A DNA stretch of 64,000 nucleotides. It comes from Polytrichum commune. Taxonomy: Eukaryota; Streptophyta; Polytrichopsida; Polytrichales; Polytrichaceae. The position numbers and the translations under genes are program-made. The stretch is taken from positions 43,167,554-43,231,553 of the forward strand of contig OX485803.1 in assembly GCA_950295325.1 (NCBI GenBank). Reading direction: 5' to 3'. Below, piece after piece: positions 33,642-46,413 of the stretch. The notes beneath the pieces are model-generated. The model saw only the letters and a program-made list of their open reading frames with translations. It was not told the DNA's origin and made no database searches. How positions within the stretch are numbered: the first letter of the stretch is position 1; the number at the start of each line of letters is the position of its first letter.

Positions 33642-33645
<4 letters not shown>

Positions 33646-33675
33646 TTGTTGGTGTTAGGTAAACACTAACAATGA

Positions 33676-33952
33676 GGGCCAGTTCACATGAGATCCCAAG
33701 TCCCAAGTCCCAAGTCCCAACATGGAGGCAAAGACCCAACTCTTGAGCCTCGAGAAACCACCAAAATAAGATTAATTATCATCAACATCCAATCTCGATT
33801 GTTTTATGTATTGCGGGACTTGTGTTTGAGAGTTGGGGCTTTAGACTTGGCACCCAGTGTGAAGTGGTAAGCCTCAACTTCCATGATCTCAACGGCTGAG
33901 ATTGCACGGATTGACGTCCGTCAAGGGACTTGGGACCCGTGTGAATCAGCCC
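33676..33952. mobile_element. Short TIR element E (GGGCC ends)
   Basis: The left end GGGCCAGTTCACATGAGATC is followed by a threefold caagtcc repeat. The right end is GGGACCCGTGTGAATCAGCCC. The imperfect inversion spans about 30 bases including the accagtccc-type word. The flanks read TGA and TAA, so the target duplication is imperfect. It is non-coding. Confidence 0.6.
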
Positions 33953-34481
33953 TAACATACACTGTTATGAACTGTGTCACAAAAGAAGAGTGCCATGAAT
34001 GGAAAAAAAAAGATAAGGGCTTCCAACATCATCTCTCCCAGACTTTAGGCAGGCTTGGAGCACCCTTCTTTATTTACTTAGAATAAATGGGGGAACTATG
34101 CCTACTCCACTTATAGGGAACAAGAACCCCCAAAACACGACCTATCTTATCCCCTCACATTTAAAGCCGTTATCATCCCGCATTCAAGCTGGCAACAAAC
34201 CACCGGCTATATCCCCTAATAAGCTTCCTTTTTAAGATACTTCCCTCCCTTTGCCAAGTTTGCCGGAGAAGCGACAAGGTGCCGGTAACCCTTTGTGGCT
34301 AAGTGTGCCTATTCGGTTACTTATCTCTTAACGGGACGTCTATATTTGAGAAGTGTGTGGTTAGGTTTGGATCTAAAAACGGACACCGAAAAGACATTTT
34401 TTTATAAGAGATTGGAGTATGTGTTCAAAATCTGTTAGTCGTCTGAGTTTAGTACTTATCACGGTTGGGGAGGGACGTTCC

Positions 34482-34817
34482 GGGCTAGATCACATCTTCA
34501 TTATGTTTGGGCCCCGCCCCTCCCCTGCCTCATTCACTACCCACACCTGCGTGGGAACTCTTCTCCGTTGGGAGCCATTATGACAAGACCTGGTCACTTA
34601 AGCCATTGAGCTTCTTTGGCATGTGAAGGAACTCCGTCAATTAACTTGGGGAATAATGAAAGTGATGTCAACTTGAATGTTTGTAGTTTTGATTGGGTAT
34701 TGTCACATTGGTTCCCAACGGGGAAGAGTTCCCACGCAAGTGCGGGCAGGAATACTGGGTAGTGAAGAAGGCGTGGGAGGGGTGGGGCCCACACATAACG
34801 AAGATATGATCTAGCCC
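34482..34817. mobile_element. Long-TIR foldback element, copy 1
   Basis: The left end GGGCTAGATCACATCTTCAT is mirrored by the right end ATGATCTAGCCC and its upstream bases. The inverse similarity extends about 110 bases inwards (ctgcgtgggaactcttc and gaagagttcccacgca). A second, inverted copy lies at 42420-42738. Confidence 0.8.
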
Positions 34818-35989
34818 ATGGCAGGAGGGACCTCTTTGATCACTTAATTAGGTGTGCAAATGAACTTAAGAGGTAAACAAGCAAAATGAATATGGTCTCC
34901 ATTTAGATTTTCTAATCATCTTACACTACCGGTGTGTTTAATATCCTAGGATGAGTGGGCTCATCCAAGTCATGAAGTTTGATCATTTAAGACCCTTTTA
35001 TAAATTGAAGTTATTCCTTAATTCAAATGGAGTTCATGTGTGGAATAGGTTGTTTCTCCATACACCACTTTTCGTGTTAAGTAAGTTTCTGTTGTATAGC
35101 TGGAGTTGACATGGAGGTTTGAGGAAAGAGCATTCTATATTGGTTCATTGGGGTCCAAACTCAGTCTCAACATCTCTCGGCATGCCTGCCAAAAAGTGTA
35201 TGACCTTCAACGAAGCGGGATAGAAAGTTCTTCATTCAAAATCTCCGCACCAACTCTCCAACCCTACAACGAAAACTTACTGAACATGAAAAGTGTTGCA
35301 TGCAAAACAACCAACTCCCACTTTAAAACTCCGGTTAAGTTGAAGGATAAGAACTCTATTGACTTTGGACAATGGAAACCAAAAAGGTGTGGAAATTCCA
35401 ACCGTTCAAGTTGGCTGCGCCCCCAACCATCACGACATTCGAAGGCTTGATGAGGTTGGTGGATGGATGGATGGATGAATAAAATGGATGGATATTGGAT
35501 GGAAGGCTCCGGGAACCGATTTGGAGGAATAATTGCATTTGGTGGCCATGGATGGATGAAACAGTAGATGGCTGAGAAGTGGACGGAGGGCTTGCCTATC
35601 ATCATGAAGAGGCTGTACTTAACTAATAGGTACCTCCAACTGACGGCCATTTTCCGTCATGCAATTGAGGAAGCATGCGGGCCAGGGGCGAAAAAATCTA
35701 TCAGGTGCTTTGTCATTCATCCGTTTGGATGAATGTAGTATGAACCCGACCAAACGAATGGGTGCGGCAATCATATGCTATCACACTTTATGTTGTTAGG
35801 CCCATATCCTCAATACACTTCGTTAGTCGACAAGGGAAAGGAAAGAAAAAGGTAATGGCATTGTGTGTGTGACGTGACAAAGGCAAGCTCACCTGTACTT
35901 GGTCCCCACTTATATATGGTCAAGAATTCAAGCATTTAATATGTTCATTATCTATATCAAACGGTGCAATTTCTTGTCATATGAAAAGG
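34818..35989. other. Gene-free DNA with a GGAT simple repeat
   Basis: Around 35459-35510 the sequence is an imperfect (GGAT)n array. No gene is recognised and the open frames here have no family resemblance. Confidence 0.5.
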
Positions 35990-36260
35990 GCCCACAACAT
36001 GTGAGCCATGAGGTGAAGGCAAGGTGCTAAGAGCCCAAAAGAAAGTGTCCCAAGGCCGTCCCAAGGCACCTCCAAAATCATGTAGCGTGGTCACGGATCC
36101 TCAAGTGTAGTGTGAAGGGGCCCTCAACCAAATGCTTTTTCAACGAAGTTCTATTCATGTGGGTCTTCACACATGATAACATAGAGCCACCAACAGTTGT
36201 GAGCGATCGGAGTGCCATGGTCTCCTGGTTTTGTGTAAGGCCTACCTCCAAGACAACACA
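35990..36260. mobile_element. Fragment of TIR element B, inverse orientation
   Basis: Words such as cacggatcctcaagtgtag, ggtcttcacacat and gtgtaaggcctacctcc match the reverse of element B (36689-37166). The terminus is degraded. Confidence 0.6.
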
Positions 36261-36688
36261 CTGGACGACTTGTTGAGAAACCTACTACATGCACTGGAAC
36301 TGTTGGTTGGCCTTAACCGAGCTTGTTACCTACAAGTGAACACACGTCATTAGTTGAATAATGTTATGGACATTGAAAAGAAGGAGCATGGATTTGCACT
36401 TGGCATGCAAGTGACCAAAGAGACCCTATTGGACGTGTGTTACATAGAATACACCATTACCAAGCCATTGACAATCACACAAACACATGCAACATGCGCC
36501 CAACGATGGAAAATCAAGTAAGCCCCCTCATCCTCATAGCAATCTCACATGATCAAACACAACAATATGACAAAGTGAACTTCATGTGAATTTTTTTAGA
36601 ATGAAAAATAAATAAATAAAGTGCAACTAGGGGAGTGATGAGCGAAATTGCATTTGGTGGGGTGGAGGTGGAGCAATGACATGACTAA
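36261..36688. other. Gene-free DNA
   Basis: Nothing recognised. Confidence 0.4.
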
Positions 36689-37166
36689 GGGCCACTTCAC
36701 ACACGAGACTGAGAGCCCATGACCATTGCACTTCAAGCACTCTCATTGGTGGAAAAGACGGAGCCGGTCCAAGTTCGTTTCACATTACGCTTGAGGGACC
36801 AACAGAGTATGTGAATGCAAGATGGATGTAAAGTCTACATGGATTCCTTCTTACGTGGCATCGAATGGATCATGTTTCATGGTCACTTGGACTGTTTTCA
36901 AAAACCATCTCTTTGGAGGTAGGGTTCACACAAAACTGGGAGACCATGGCACTCAGAACGCTCACAACTGTTGATTTATTCTATTTTGTAATGCGTGAAG
37001 ACCCACATGAATAAAAATTTATTGAAAGAGCATTCGGTTGAGGGCCCGGTCACGTGTGACTTCACACTACATGATTTTGGAGGTGTGTTGGGACGGCCTT
37101 TGGACTTTTTTGGGGGGGCTCTCACAATTTCATGGTCATGGCTCTTGGCTTGTGTGTGAAGTGGCC
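36689..37166. mobile_element. TIR element B, near-complete copy
   Basis: It starts GGGCCACTTCACACACGAG and ends TTGTGTGTGAAGTGGCC, with TAA on both sides (36686-36688, 37167-37169). The last C of the right terminus is missing. This is the best reference copy of the family in the window. No open frame of note. Confidence 0.85.
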
Positions 37167-37293
37167 TAAATTCAACATTAGGGGTTGGGTGGCAAGTTCA
37201 ACTTTGGAAAAGCAGTTTGGAAACCCCGTAACGTTGATGAAGCCAAAGAGCAATGAAAGCATGACATAAACTACGTTAAGAATTGTACTTCGT

Positions 37294-37469
37294 GTCACTT
37301 ACTATTTGGAATCACACCATGCTATAACTATTTGCTATTCATGTAACTCTTACAAAGTAAAGATAGTAATGTTCTATAATGTTCAAACAACCAATTTGAC
37401 CTTCGTTGACAAAAAATAAGAACTATAGTACATAGTTATAGCATTGCGTCATTCCAAATAGTAAGTGAC
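37294..37469. mobile_element. Small foldback element with about 38 bp inverted ends
   Basis: The left end GTCACTTACTATTTGGAAT continues cacaccatgctataactat. The right end is its inverse with three to four changes. The 176 bp total would fold into a nearly complete hairpin. Target duplication is unclear. Confidence 0.8.
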
Positions 37470-40400
37470 TCTAGCTGCAATATGTTAATGTAGTCCACGA
37501 AGCTACATCACGGAATATTGTGATTAGCATAAGGACAACGGGCTCACAGTCATGCCGGTACTTTGATACGGGCGTATTCTTTTCTTTTCTAGTGCACGAA
37601 AAAACCCACTTCCTCTCGTATGCTTTGCTACACCAAAGCAAACAAGAGAACAACGTATTAAAAAGTAAGAAGTGTGGCACGACTTTGTGAAGCACGTGCA
37701 ACTCTTGGGATGATTAGGGTACAAGGTGTTGAGATAGAGGAGTTAATAAAATTGGTGTTGGCTATTTGAATCACGAGCCCTTCCTTATAATATGACCCCT
37801 CTTTCAAGGGCAATCATCAACCTCACACAAAACCATGTAGCATTTGTTTCTTTGCCAAGAATCTTTTCCGTACTACATCCAAAGGCGGTGTTGTTGAGAT
37901 ACAAAAGTTGTATTCCAAGGAATTTGCATAGGAATTATGCCCAAAACCAACACCGAACCTAGAACAAATGTTATGAACTAAAGTCAAAGATTTGGAACTT
38001 CACATGCATGACAATAGTACATGATGTTGGTTTTAGGGTATGTGTTAGTTTTGGGTATACCAATATTCTAAGTTTTGGTGTGAACATCTTGATCACTAGG
38101 TTAAAATGCAAATCGAGTTCATGATGAACAAAATGTGGAATTATAAGAATTTGAAGGTAAAGCATATGAAACCCGATTCCCTCCCCAAAATGATCGTAAA
38201 ATATTTAATATAATTACATAATGAGTTTGAGAATGTTGGCCACTTTAACATCATGCTCTCATGATGGTTATGAGTCATCCATCAGCAATTTTTTGAACCT
38301 CTAATCGCTTTTCATACATAATTTGAATAAGTCCAATTCTAGTGTGATAAGAATCCCCCTTTGATTGTTAATTTTGTTCATTTGACAATTAGTCAATATA
38401 CTAATAATTTATCTACTCAATTCTCAAACTCACAATTCAAGCATCGTCTATCAAAGGGGGAGTCACAAGCAACAATCTCATATCTCGAGGGCTCTTCATG
38501 CATTGCAACATAAATGGCAATGAAGAATTGACATCATAGGGATACGCCTATCTTGCATGCAATTAAAACGTTGGGTCTTCAAAGGGATTCCAATGAGAAA
38601 TGGGCTTTGTTTGAATGAAGACACTACATAAAATGGTCTCTTGTTGGTCATTAATTCCTTTATTTGTGTGGGGTACATGGAGAAAATACCACTTGCAAGT
38701 GAGCTTGAATGGAGCCATGGATGGTTGTCCATAGCAAGTAAGGAAAATGACTTTAAAAGTACATTAGTCATTGTACCACTTAAATACGTGAGAAATGGAA
38801 GGCGGTTATGTATAAAGAGGAACTTCTTCAAAAGGACTTGTCCTCTACACTAGTGCAATCACGAGTTCGGTCTTGAGCCATGTGGGTGGGAAATACTCTA
38901 CTTTTGTCATAACTGATGGATCCCTCAGTCAATGTTTTATTATGTTTTTCTCATACCAATATTTATGAAACGGGAGAAGGGTGCATGTGCTAAAAAAAGC
39001 AAGCTTTAATAGGGGACCCCAATAACACATTAGAGTTATCCATAAAGTCTCTCCAAGAGGGATGAAATGCGAAGTTCAATCAATCTTTGAGATAGTTCTA
39101 TGTTCGTATATTGTGAGCTTGTATAGTGCCATAGCCCAAATTTTGACAATTGAGTGAAACTCAGTGGACACCCCCCCCCCTTTTACTTTTTTAGATGTTA
39201 GGAAACGAAACAAGGTTGACACATGGGATCAACCACCCAAAATCCCATGGTACCCCATCCAAGGCTAGTTTGGCATACGCATTTGTATGACACACTAAAA
39301 AATCCATCACTTTATAGCCCGACATCACTTTTTTAGCATGTTAATTTCAACCTTTCAAAATTTGTGACTTCATGAATGTGCCTTCAAATACACCTTCTAG
39401 CCAAGTCTCTTGGGTTTTGATCTAGAGACTTTTATAATTGTCCTATGGAAATGAAACGAGGATGGTCAACGGATCATCATCACATCGATCAAACCAACAT
39501 TTTTTAATTTAAATTTTCTTCTTCTTTAGATCCAATCGCTTTACGGATAACATGATTGGGGCTAAAATCATAGGCGTTAACCCGTAATAACATCACTCTC
39601 TTTGTTAATGGCGAAAGGTCCCCATTCATCTCTCTATGTAGATATGTTTGTATCACCCAATTGTTCATTGGCCATGGCTCACGTAATGGGAACTTGGCAA
39701 ACTCCAAGACTTCAAAAGTCTACACGTGATGTTCCTTAATTGTCTTGAGTGCACGTGCTTTTCCTAAGCATGTCAACTCGTAGTCGTGCATGTCATCTTG
39801 GGGACGACACTTGGCGTTTTTTTCTTTTGGCAACTTGCACAATTACTTGCCAAGTGTTTCAATGTTACATTACAACAAAGCATGGTTTGTAAGGTAGAAT
39901 GGTACATTGATATTCTCCTTGGTTCTCCAAAGGTTCCTCATAATTAAAGAACAATGTCATGGGAGTGTCATGTGGAGTATCTAAATGCACCTTCAACTTT
40001 GTTCATTGGTATAGAGAGGGAAAAATGATTTGATCATCTTCCTTGGTTTCATTATCAAATTCCTAAGCAATGTGCAAAAGTTTCAGGTGGAAAGTATTTG
40101 TTTTCTTAGAAAATTTGGAGTTTGAATGAAGCACCTAAGGGAGACCTAAGGTTGCAGTCAACTTTTTGACATTAGAATTAGCTTGTGGTATAGAGATCAG
40201 TTATAGTGAGGGGAGGTTGAAAACCGTTAGGGCATGGGGTTGTCCAACTAGAGAATAGGGTAGCCAGTTAGCAAATGAGCATTGGGCATGCTGCAAATTT
40301 GAGCCAATGTTGGAAAATAAGAAGACAAAAGCTACAAGCCATTGATTGCAAGTCTATCCTGGTGACGACTTCATCTTTTGTTTGTTTGTTGTTGTTGTTG

Positions 40401-41039
40401 TTGTAAATGTTTGCATGGCGTCCTTTAGATTCCATCCGTTGTATATGATATGCAAACTCATAGATCTCAACGCTACACAATGTATTTCAATCTATATGTT
40501 TTTCCTCCCCCTTATCGGGGCACATTGCATTACAATAATCGTAAAATCCCCATCTCCATCAATATATACATACATACATGCATACGTGCATTTACCTACA
40601 TATTTATTTTTGTATTGCATTGCATTACATTGGTGTATTCTTGAGGAACAACCACATGTCATTCAAGTGGTAGAAGTCCATGGTTTGAAATGTATCTTGA
40701 CAAATTTTATACCCTCATGAGCAAATAGTCGAACTTTGGGGAGGGGGTACCAACATTCCATTAGAAAATACCACATGACAAGTAACATGGTGTTCTACCT
40801 TTGTGTGGTATGTTCATGTGAGGTGAAATTTATACATGAAGTTGGTCTACCTAAGCATCCCACATACAAATGTTCTACCTTAATAAGTGATGTAAGGCTT
40901 CTAAAAAGAGTGAGAAATACCTAGATTCTAGAAGCCATGAACCATGGGTTGTAAGTTTTGAATAATTTTTTTTTTTGAGGAGCTCCATGTCATTAATCGT
41001 TGATGAGATTTGTACCAACTTAAATGTCAAATTTCAACT
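37470..41039. other. Gene-free DNA
   Basis: No gene is recognised in about 3.5 kb. Simple features are a C run at about 39170-39181 and a GTT run near 40389-40403. Frames such as 38496-38831 (-) have no family resemblance. Confidence 0.5.
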
Positions 41040-41480
41040 TAAACCTCAAGCACTCTGGTTGGTGGAAAAGGCGGAGCCGGTCCAAGTTCGCCTCACACTA
41101 CGCTTGAGGGACCAACAGAGTATGTAAATGCAAGACGGATGTAAAGTCCACATGGATACATTCCTACATGGCATCAAATGGATCATGTTTCACGGTCACT
41201 TGGACTACTTTCAAAAACCACCTTTTGAAAGTAGGCCTAACACAAAACCTGGGAGACCATGGCACGCCAAAATCCCACAACCGTTGATTTATTATAGTTT
41301 ACCATGTATGAGGATCCCGCATGTTGGGAATTTCATCAAAATAGCATTTGGTTGAGGGCCCAGTCACACACGACTTCACAGTACACTTGAGGGCCCATGA
41401 CCACACTCCATGATTTTGGACGTGTCTTGGGATGGTCTTTGGACACTTGTTTGGGCTCTCACAACTTCATGGTCAAGGCT
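41040..41480. mobile_element. TIR element B, copy without intact ends
   Basis: The body matches 36689-37166 from ctcaagcactctggttggtg to the region before the right terminus. The first roughly 50 bases and the right end are lost. Confidence 0.75.
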
Positions 41481-42419
41481 GTTGGCATGGTCTCCATTGT
41501 AACATATTAAAAAACACTGAGGTGGAGCATTCCCAACTCATAGCCACTATTTCCATCTAATCAAGGCTGAAGGGGGGGCCAAGATGAGGTGGAGGTGAGG
41601 TGTCATCCAACGAGAGGCTTATTAATGGTATGTATCCAGGTGGAATTCATTCTCCATGACTCCACACCATAACTCACTCTCTTATAATTAACGTAGACAA
41701 CCTTTATTTGGTTAGTTTACGTATTGTGACACCTAAATCTGAGTGGCATGTGGTTAGGTGTGCTTCAAGAATGGATATAAAAAATGCATCATGTGCTTAA
41801 AAGAGATTGGAACTACGTGCTCATAATATGGTAACCAATTTAGGTTCAATAATCAACATAATTAGGGGAGACCTATAACGACCCTTTCATGAGCCCCGCC
41901 TACTGTAATACACATGAGTTACATGTTCGTGCACTTGGAGTATCAGATTCAACGATGATGTAATATTATTGTTGGGATTTTTCTTCAAATCATCGTCAAT
42001 CGGGCATAATTCCTTCATACATTCCCAGGGCCCGCAAAATTATAGGGTTTCTGAAGGGATGCGTAATGGTACACATTCTCACACCCTCTTGACCAGAGAA
42101 AGAGAAGAAACGTTGACCCCTAGTGGGATCAGCATGATTGAAATGCCCGTTCGACCCACCCTTGATATTATGTCCACTGGACATAATATCAGTGGTGCCC
42201 TCTTGACCACTGTATTCATGTGGAACAAAACAACCACAAAACTCCTCAAATATTGGTCACAATAGTTGGGGTCTATGTTCGACAACACGATTGGACCCAA
42301 AATGACCAAATGGGCCGTACGACAAACCAATATATTTATCTGGTTGCCATGAAGAATTCATCAAAACCCATCTACCTTAATACACGCAAATGTCCTGGGC
42401 TTAATCACTTATGTGTTCG
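41481..42419. other. Gene-free DNA
   Basis: Nothing recognised. A short palindromic word, tatgtccactggacata, lies near 42170. Confidence 0.4.
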
Positions 42420-42738
42420 GCTGGGCCCCGCCCCCTCCCATGCCCCTCCTTCACTGCCTGGTCTTCTTGCCTGCACCTGCGTGGGAACTCTTCCTCGTTG
42501 GGAACCAATATGACAATGTCTAGTCAAAATTACAAATATTCAAGTTGACGTCATTTTCATGATTCCCAAGTTAATTGACGGAGTTCCTTCACATGCCAAA
42601 AGAGCTTAATGGCGTAAGTGACTGGGTGTTATCACATCGGTTCCCAACGGGAAGAGTTCCCACGCAGGTGCAGATGATAAGAAGACTGGGCAGTGAAGGA
42701 GGCGTGGGAGGGGCCCACCCGAATGGAGATGTGATTTA
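42420..42738. mobile_element. Long-TIR foldback element, copy 2 (inverted relative to copy 1)
   Basis: Arms such as cacctgcgtgggaactctt and gaagagttcccacgcaggtg match copy 1 at 34482-34817. The centre (gttaattgacggagttcctt) is in reverse orientation relative to it. The left end is trimmed; the right end has gatttagccc. Confidence 0.75.
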
Positions 42739-43507
42739 GCCCGAAATCACACAAATGACGTGTTTATGGACTTTGGGTATCAAATTTGATGACGAATTTA
42801 GATATTCATGGAAGATCTTCAAATAATGATCTAGACACAATTATTTTTTATATATTCCCGGGCCCCACAAAGGAAAGGTGTGCATAAGGGCTGAGTAATG
42901 TTACGGACTCTCCCCCACTCAACCACGGTATTCCCGTGCAATAAAACCACACAAATTTTTGATTTTTTTTTCTATTTTTGTTTAAAAAAACCGCAAACAT
43001 ATCCCAGTTATTGGCAATGTGATAGGATCGAAATTGGCCCAAAAGGCCGCGTAAGTACGGCAGGCCCAAACCCTTACTTGGTTGCCATGATCATGGGGTG
43101 ACCGGAAGAGCCGGTTGCGACTGACCGGGCTTGGGGAACTGAGCTGGAGCCCCTATCCGCACTGACACCGGATAACCGCCGCACCCCTCGGTCCCTCACT
43201 TTATCCACTGGTCCCTCGCCGCAGCCCGTCATCCCCCGTCACTCTCCGGCCTACAAAGAGCCTCCACCTGCCCCTTCATAACCTTCCTTCACCGTCACCT
43301 TCTCTCACAAGTGCCTCTCTTTCTTTGTCCCCGCTTGCCAATTCCAACTTCGGTTTTTGTTCTGCATTCTGTTTCGAGCTAAGAATCGGCTGTTTAGGTG
43401 GACAATTGTGTTCTGGAGAGCATTTTGAAGTGTTTTGGGGCCTTTTTGTGCGTTCCGATCGATCGGAGGGGTTGCATTAGCGTGTGAGCGAAGTAGGGAG
43501 TGTCAAG
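42739..43507 (+). promoter_or_regulatory. Upstream region and leader of the DUF3700 gene
   Basis: GC content rises from about 43100, and a CT-rich stretch (43260-43345) just upstream looks like a plant leader. No ORF of note is present. Exact transcription start unknown. Confidence 0.4.
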
Positions 43508-46413
43508 ATGTTGGCCGTCGTGCACAAATCGGTGGCTAAGGCCCCCAAGGAGCTCACTGCTCCGGATAGTGGCAGTCCGGACTGCCGAGTTGCAGGAAAC
43601 GAGATTGTAAGTGCGTACAAGAACTCGTACACCGATGCTGTATCGATGCAGTTTGACGGAGAGACCTCTATGGCGTTCACTCACTCCAGACAGTCACTCC
43701 TACGGCCAAGGTATGGTAGGGTGTGTGTCTTTGTTTTCATTGCTCTTTTCTTGCCTGCGATTGCAGACTGCTTGTAAAATGTCGTGAAAAGAGTTCGTGA
43801 AAGAGCTGTTTCCGATTTCGCGTGTTGTCTGTTTGGAGTACTGTAGCGAGGTAATCGCTTGGTCGGAGGAGTGCGAGAAATGTCGGGGAGCGTCTGCTAG
43901 ACTTTCCGATGTCTATTTTGTAAATCTTTGTACTGAATATTGCATTTCCAACACGCCAAGACATATCCAGTCTTGGGGCGTGGTTTTGGATGCAAATCGG
44001 TAGTCTGAAGGATAGGTTTGATATTTCGAGTTATCTAGTGAACGATTTAGCGCTTGTCTTTCTAAGATCCGAGGTGCTCGAGAAACGTCGGGAAATTTCA
44101 GCTAGACTGACAAATACTTTGATGTGGAGTTTCGTGATTGTTTGTGCCGCATATTGCATTACTAACGAGCCAATATACGTTGTTTTGGATACAAATCGAC
44201 AGTCTGAAGGATAGGTGTATTATTATGAGCTACCTATTCAAAGAACTCATTCTGAGATCCAAGGTGCTTGTGAAGTCAGTCGAGTCCGTGACAGAAGTTT
44301 TCAGATTTGGCACGTGCTCCAATGTGTACTCATGTAATTGTTTTGGAACGAATGTTACATTTTCAACTCGCCATTATATGTCTAGTCTTATACTTCTGTT
44401 TTGGTCACAAATTTGAAGACAAATAGGTTTAACGTTACGAGACACGTAATGGGGGAGTCACCTGTGTGTAATATATATGAGTGGGATGACCACTCCAAAA
44501 CTGCAAGCAACTTCACTCTTGATATTAAGTCTTGTTTATGCTCACTTGACTGTGCCACTTGGCCCGGTGCGGACTTACGCAATTGTTTGGTACCGAATAT
44601 TGTATTTGTGACGCGCCTAGATGTTTCCGGTCTTATAAAATGTTTGGGATTCAAATTGGAACCCCGGAGGATAGGTTCAATGTTACGCGCCACCTAAAGG
44701 AAGAGTCGCCTGTGGTCGCTTTAATATCTAAGGTGCTGAAAATAGATGAGTGGAATGATCACTTGAAAACTGCGACTGCACTCTTAGACACGGGTCGTAT
44801 TTGTGCTAAGTGACTTCAATGTATTTTTCACGAGCCAGCAGGCGAGGTCTGATGTTTAATAAGAAGGCCGGAGCACTATGCTGTATTGTACGTGGTTTGC
44901 CGTACTCACCTCAATATTGTGGTGTTTTTTCCAGAGTTTTCTCTGCAGTAGATGATGTATACTGCATGTTCGTCGGGATGTTGGAGAATCTTCCTCAGCT
45001 GAGACAAACCTATGGCCTGTCTAAGCTTGTCAACGAAGTTGTCCTTATCACGGAAATGTACAGAGTGCTCCGCGATCGGGGTCCTTACTCTGCTGACCAA
45101 GTTATCCAAGACCTGGTTGGCGCATTTGCGTTTGTGCTCTACGACAACAAAGCGAAAAAGCTTCTCGTTGCTTGTGTAAGCGCTCTATGCTTTTGAAAGA
45201 TCTTCCTCAAACGTGAAGAAAGATCTTCCACATTGCTTTGAAGGATCTTCCACAGAATGCAATGTCATTGCTGAGGAGTTATTAGACGCCTTGGGCTTCT
45301 GCTTTGCCTTTTTTATTCTTATATTGATTATATCTGAGGGTATCTATGCCACTTCTTAACTGTGTCGGAGTGCAGTTTAGATTGCGTTTTTCCTGCATGA
45401 GGGTTTAGTTTGAATGGCTGGTTTTGCCTTTTACCAATACACCTAAACGAATATTCAGCTTTAAAAAGTGTTTGCACATTACACGAAGTGACTTGGCTGT
45501 ATTCTCTGCACGTGGATCGAGATATTCTTCCACTATTAATGTCCACAACGTGTCTGCTGATCACGGAGGGGCAGATTTTTCCAAGGCCTACGAGAGCTAC
45601 GTGTTTGGATTACTCTCTACCTGTCATGTTTGTTTGATTGGAGAGGTCACCTAATATAGAGGAATAATGAATGTGCAGGATCCACATGGAAAGGTCCCTC
45701 TGTATTGGGGAATTGCTGCTGATGGAGCTGTGGCATTCTCTGACGATGCAAAACTCTTGAAGCAAGGTTGCGGCAAGTCGTTCGCTCCATTTCCTCAAGG
45801 TATTATTCCGTACACCTGAGATGCGAATTTCCTTTTATAATTTCAGGGCAGCACATTTAAACATTGGCACGGTGACAAAAAACCTGGAGGCGTTCTCTTT
45901 TGCTTTAGAGTCTGCTCTGTTCCTGGTTAATTTTGTATTGCAATCTCATTAAATTTTATTGCTATTGAGCAGGCTGCTACTTCTCAAGCAGTGGAGGACT
46001 GCATAGCTTTGAGCATCCCAGCAGCCCATTGAAGCCTGTGCCTAGGGTTGACAGTCAAGGCCAAATGTGTGGTTCATTGTTCAAGGTGGGTTTCCATCTT
46101 CAGAAGTCTCATGTAGTACATTTAAACAGGAATACTGATAGTCTTCGTAGGTGAATAATGGCTGGTTTCGGTACATATATTTTAGGTCTAAGTAGTGCTT
46201 TGTCTTGCTGAGTTGATGCGGACAGCAAAAGCTTTTGAGGCTATTTGGATGAGTGAACCCTCCGATGATTATGATCTTTTTATCCAAGTGACGATCTGTT
46301 TATAACATCTGTTTGGTTGGCTATTCCTCAAACAGGTTGATCAGCAACCAAATTACAAACCAATGGGACAGGGGATTTCCATGAACTTCCCAGTGCCACA
46401 CCCACATCATTAG
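43508..46413 (+). CDS. DUF3700 protein, TSJT1 / aluminium-induced type (glutamine-amidotransferase-like fold), five exons
   Basis: Exons are 43508-43710, 44935-45175, 45679-45799, 45973-46085 and 46336-46413. All have GT-AG borders and consistent phases, giving 251 residues, the family's usual size. The start MLAVVHKSVAKAPKEL is typical. Diagnostic segments are VFSAVDDVYCMFVGMLENLP, YGLSK, the YRVLRDRGPYSADQV block (the LRDR signature), GAFAFVLYD, VPLYWG, GCGKSFAPFPQGCYFSSSGG and LKPVPRVD. The family is plant-specific with an N-terminal nucleophile-type fold. Members respond to aluminium, auxin, sugar or stem development, but the substrate is not known. Intron 1 (1.2 kb) carries a degenerate repeat array. 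The Cys nucleophile of true amidotransferases is not evident at the N-terminus, as usual here. Confidence 0.93.
43920..44720 (+). repeat. Four-unit degenerate tandem repeat inside intron 1
   Basis: Units contain an attgttt-gaatattgcatt word, then a cgcc/cgagcc word, gttttggat-caaat and a gataggtt anchor. Anchors lie at about 44011, 44210, 44422 and 44670, spaced about 199, 212 and 248 bases. Units 3 and 4 also share the ggaagagtc(a/g)cctgtg tail. Confidence 0.7.

Noticed and set aside
38496-38831. Minus-strand 111-codon frame
   Set aside because: No family resemblance, low-quality composition and no splice or promoter context.
43797-44813. Several overlapping frames in intron 1 of the DUF3700 gene with similar peptides
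   Set aside because: The similarity of the peptides reflects the tandem DNA repeat, and stops and frameshifts separate them, so they are not coding.
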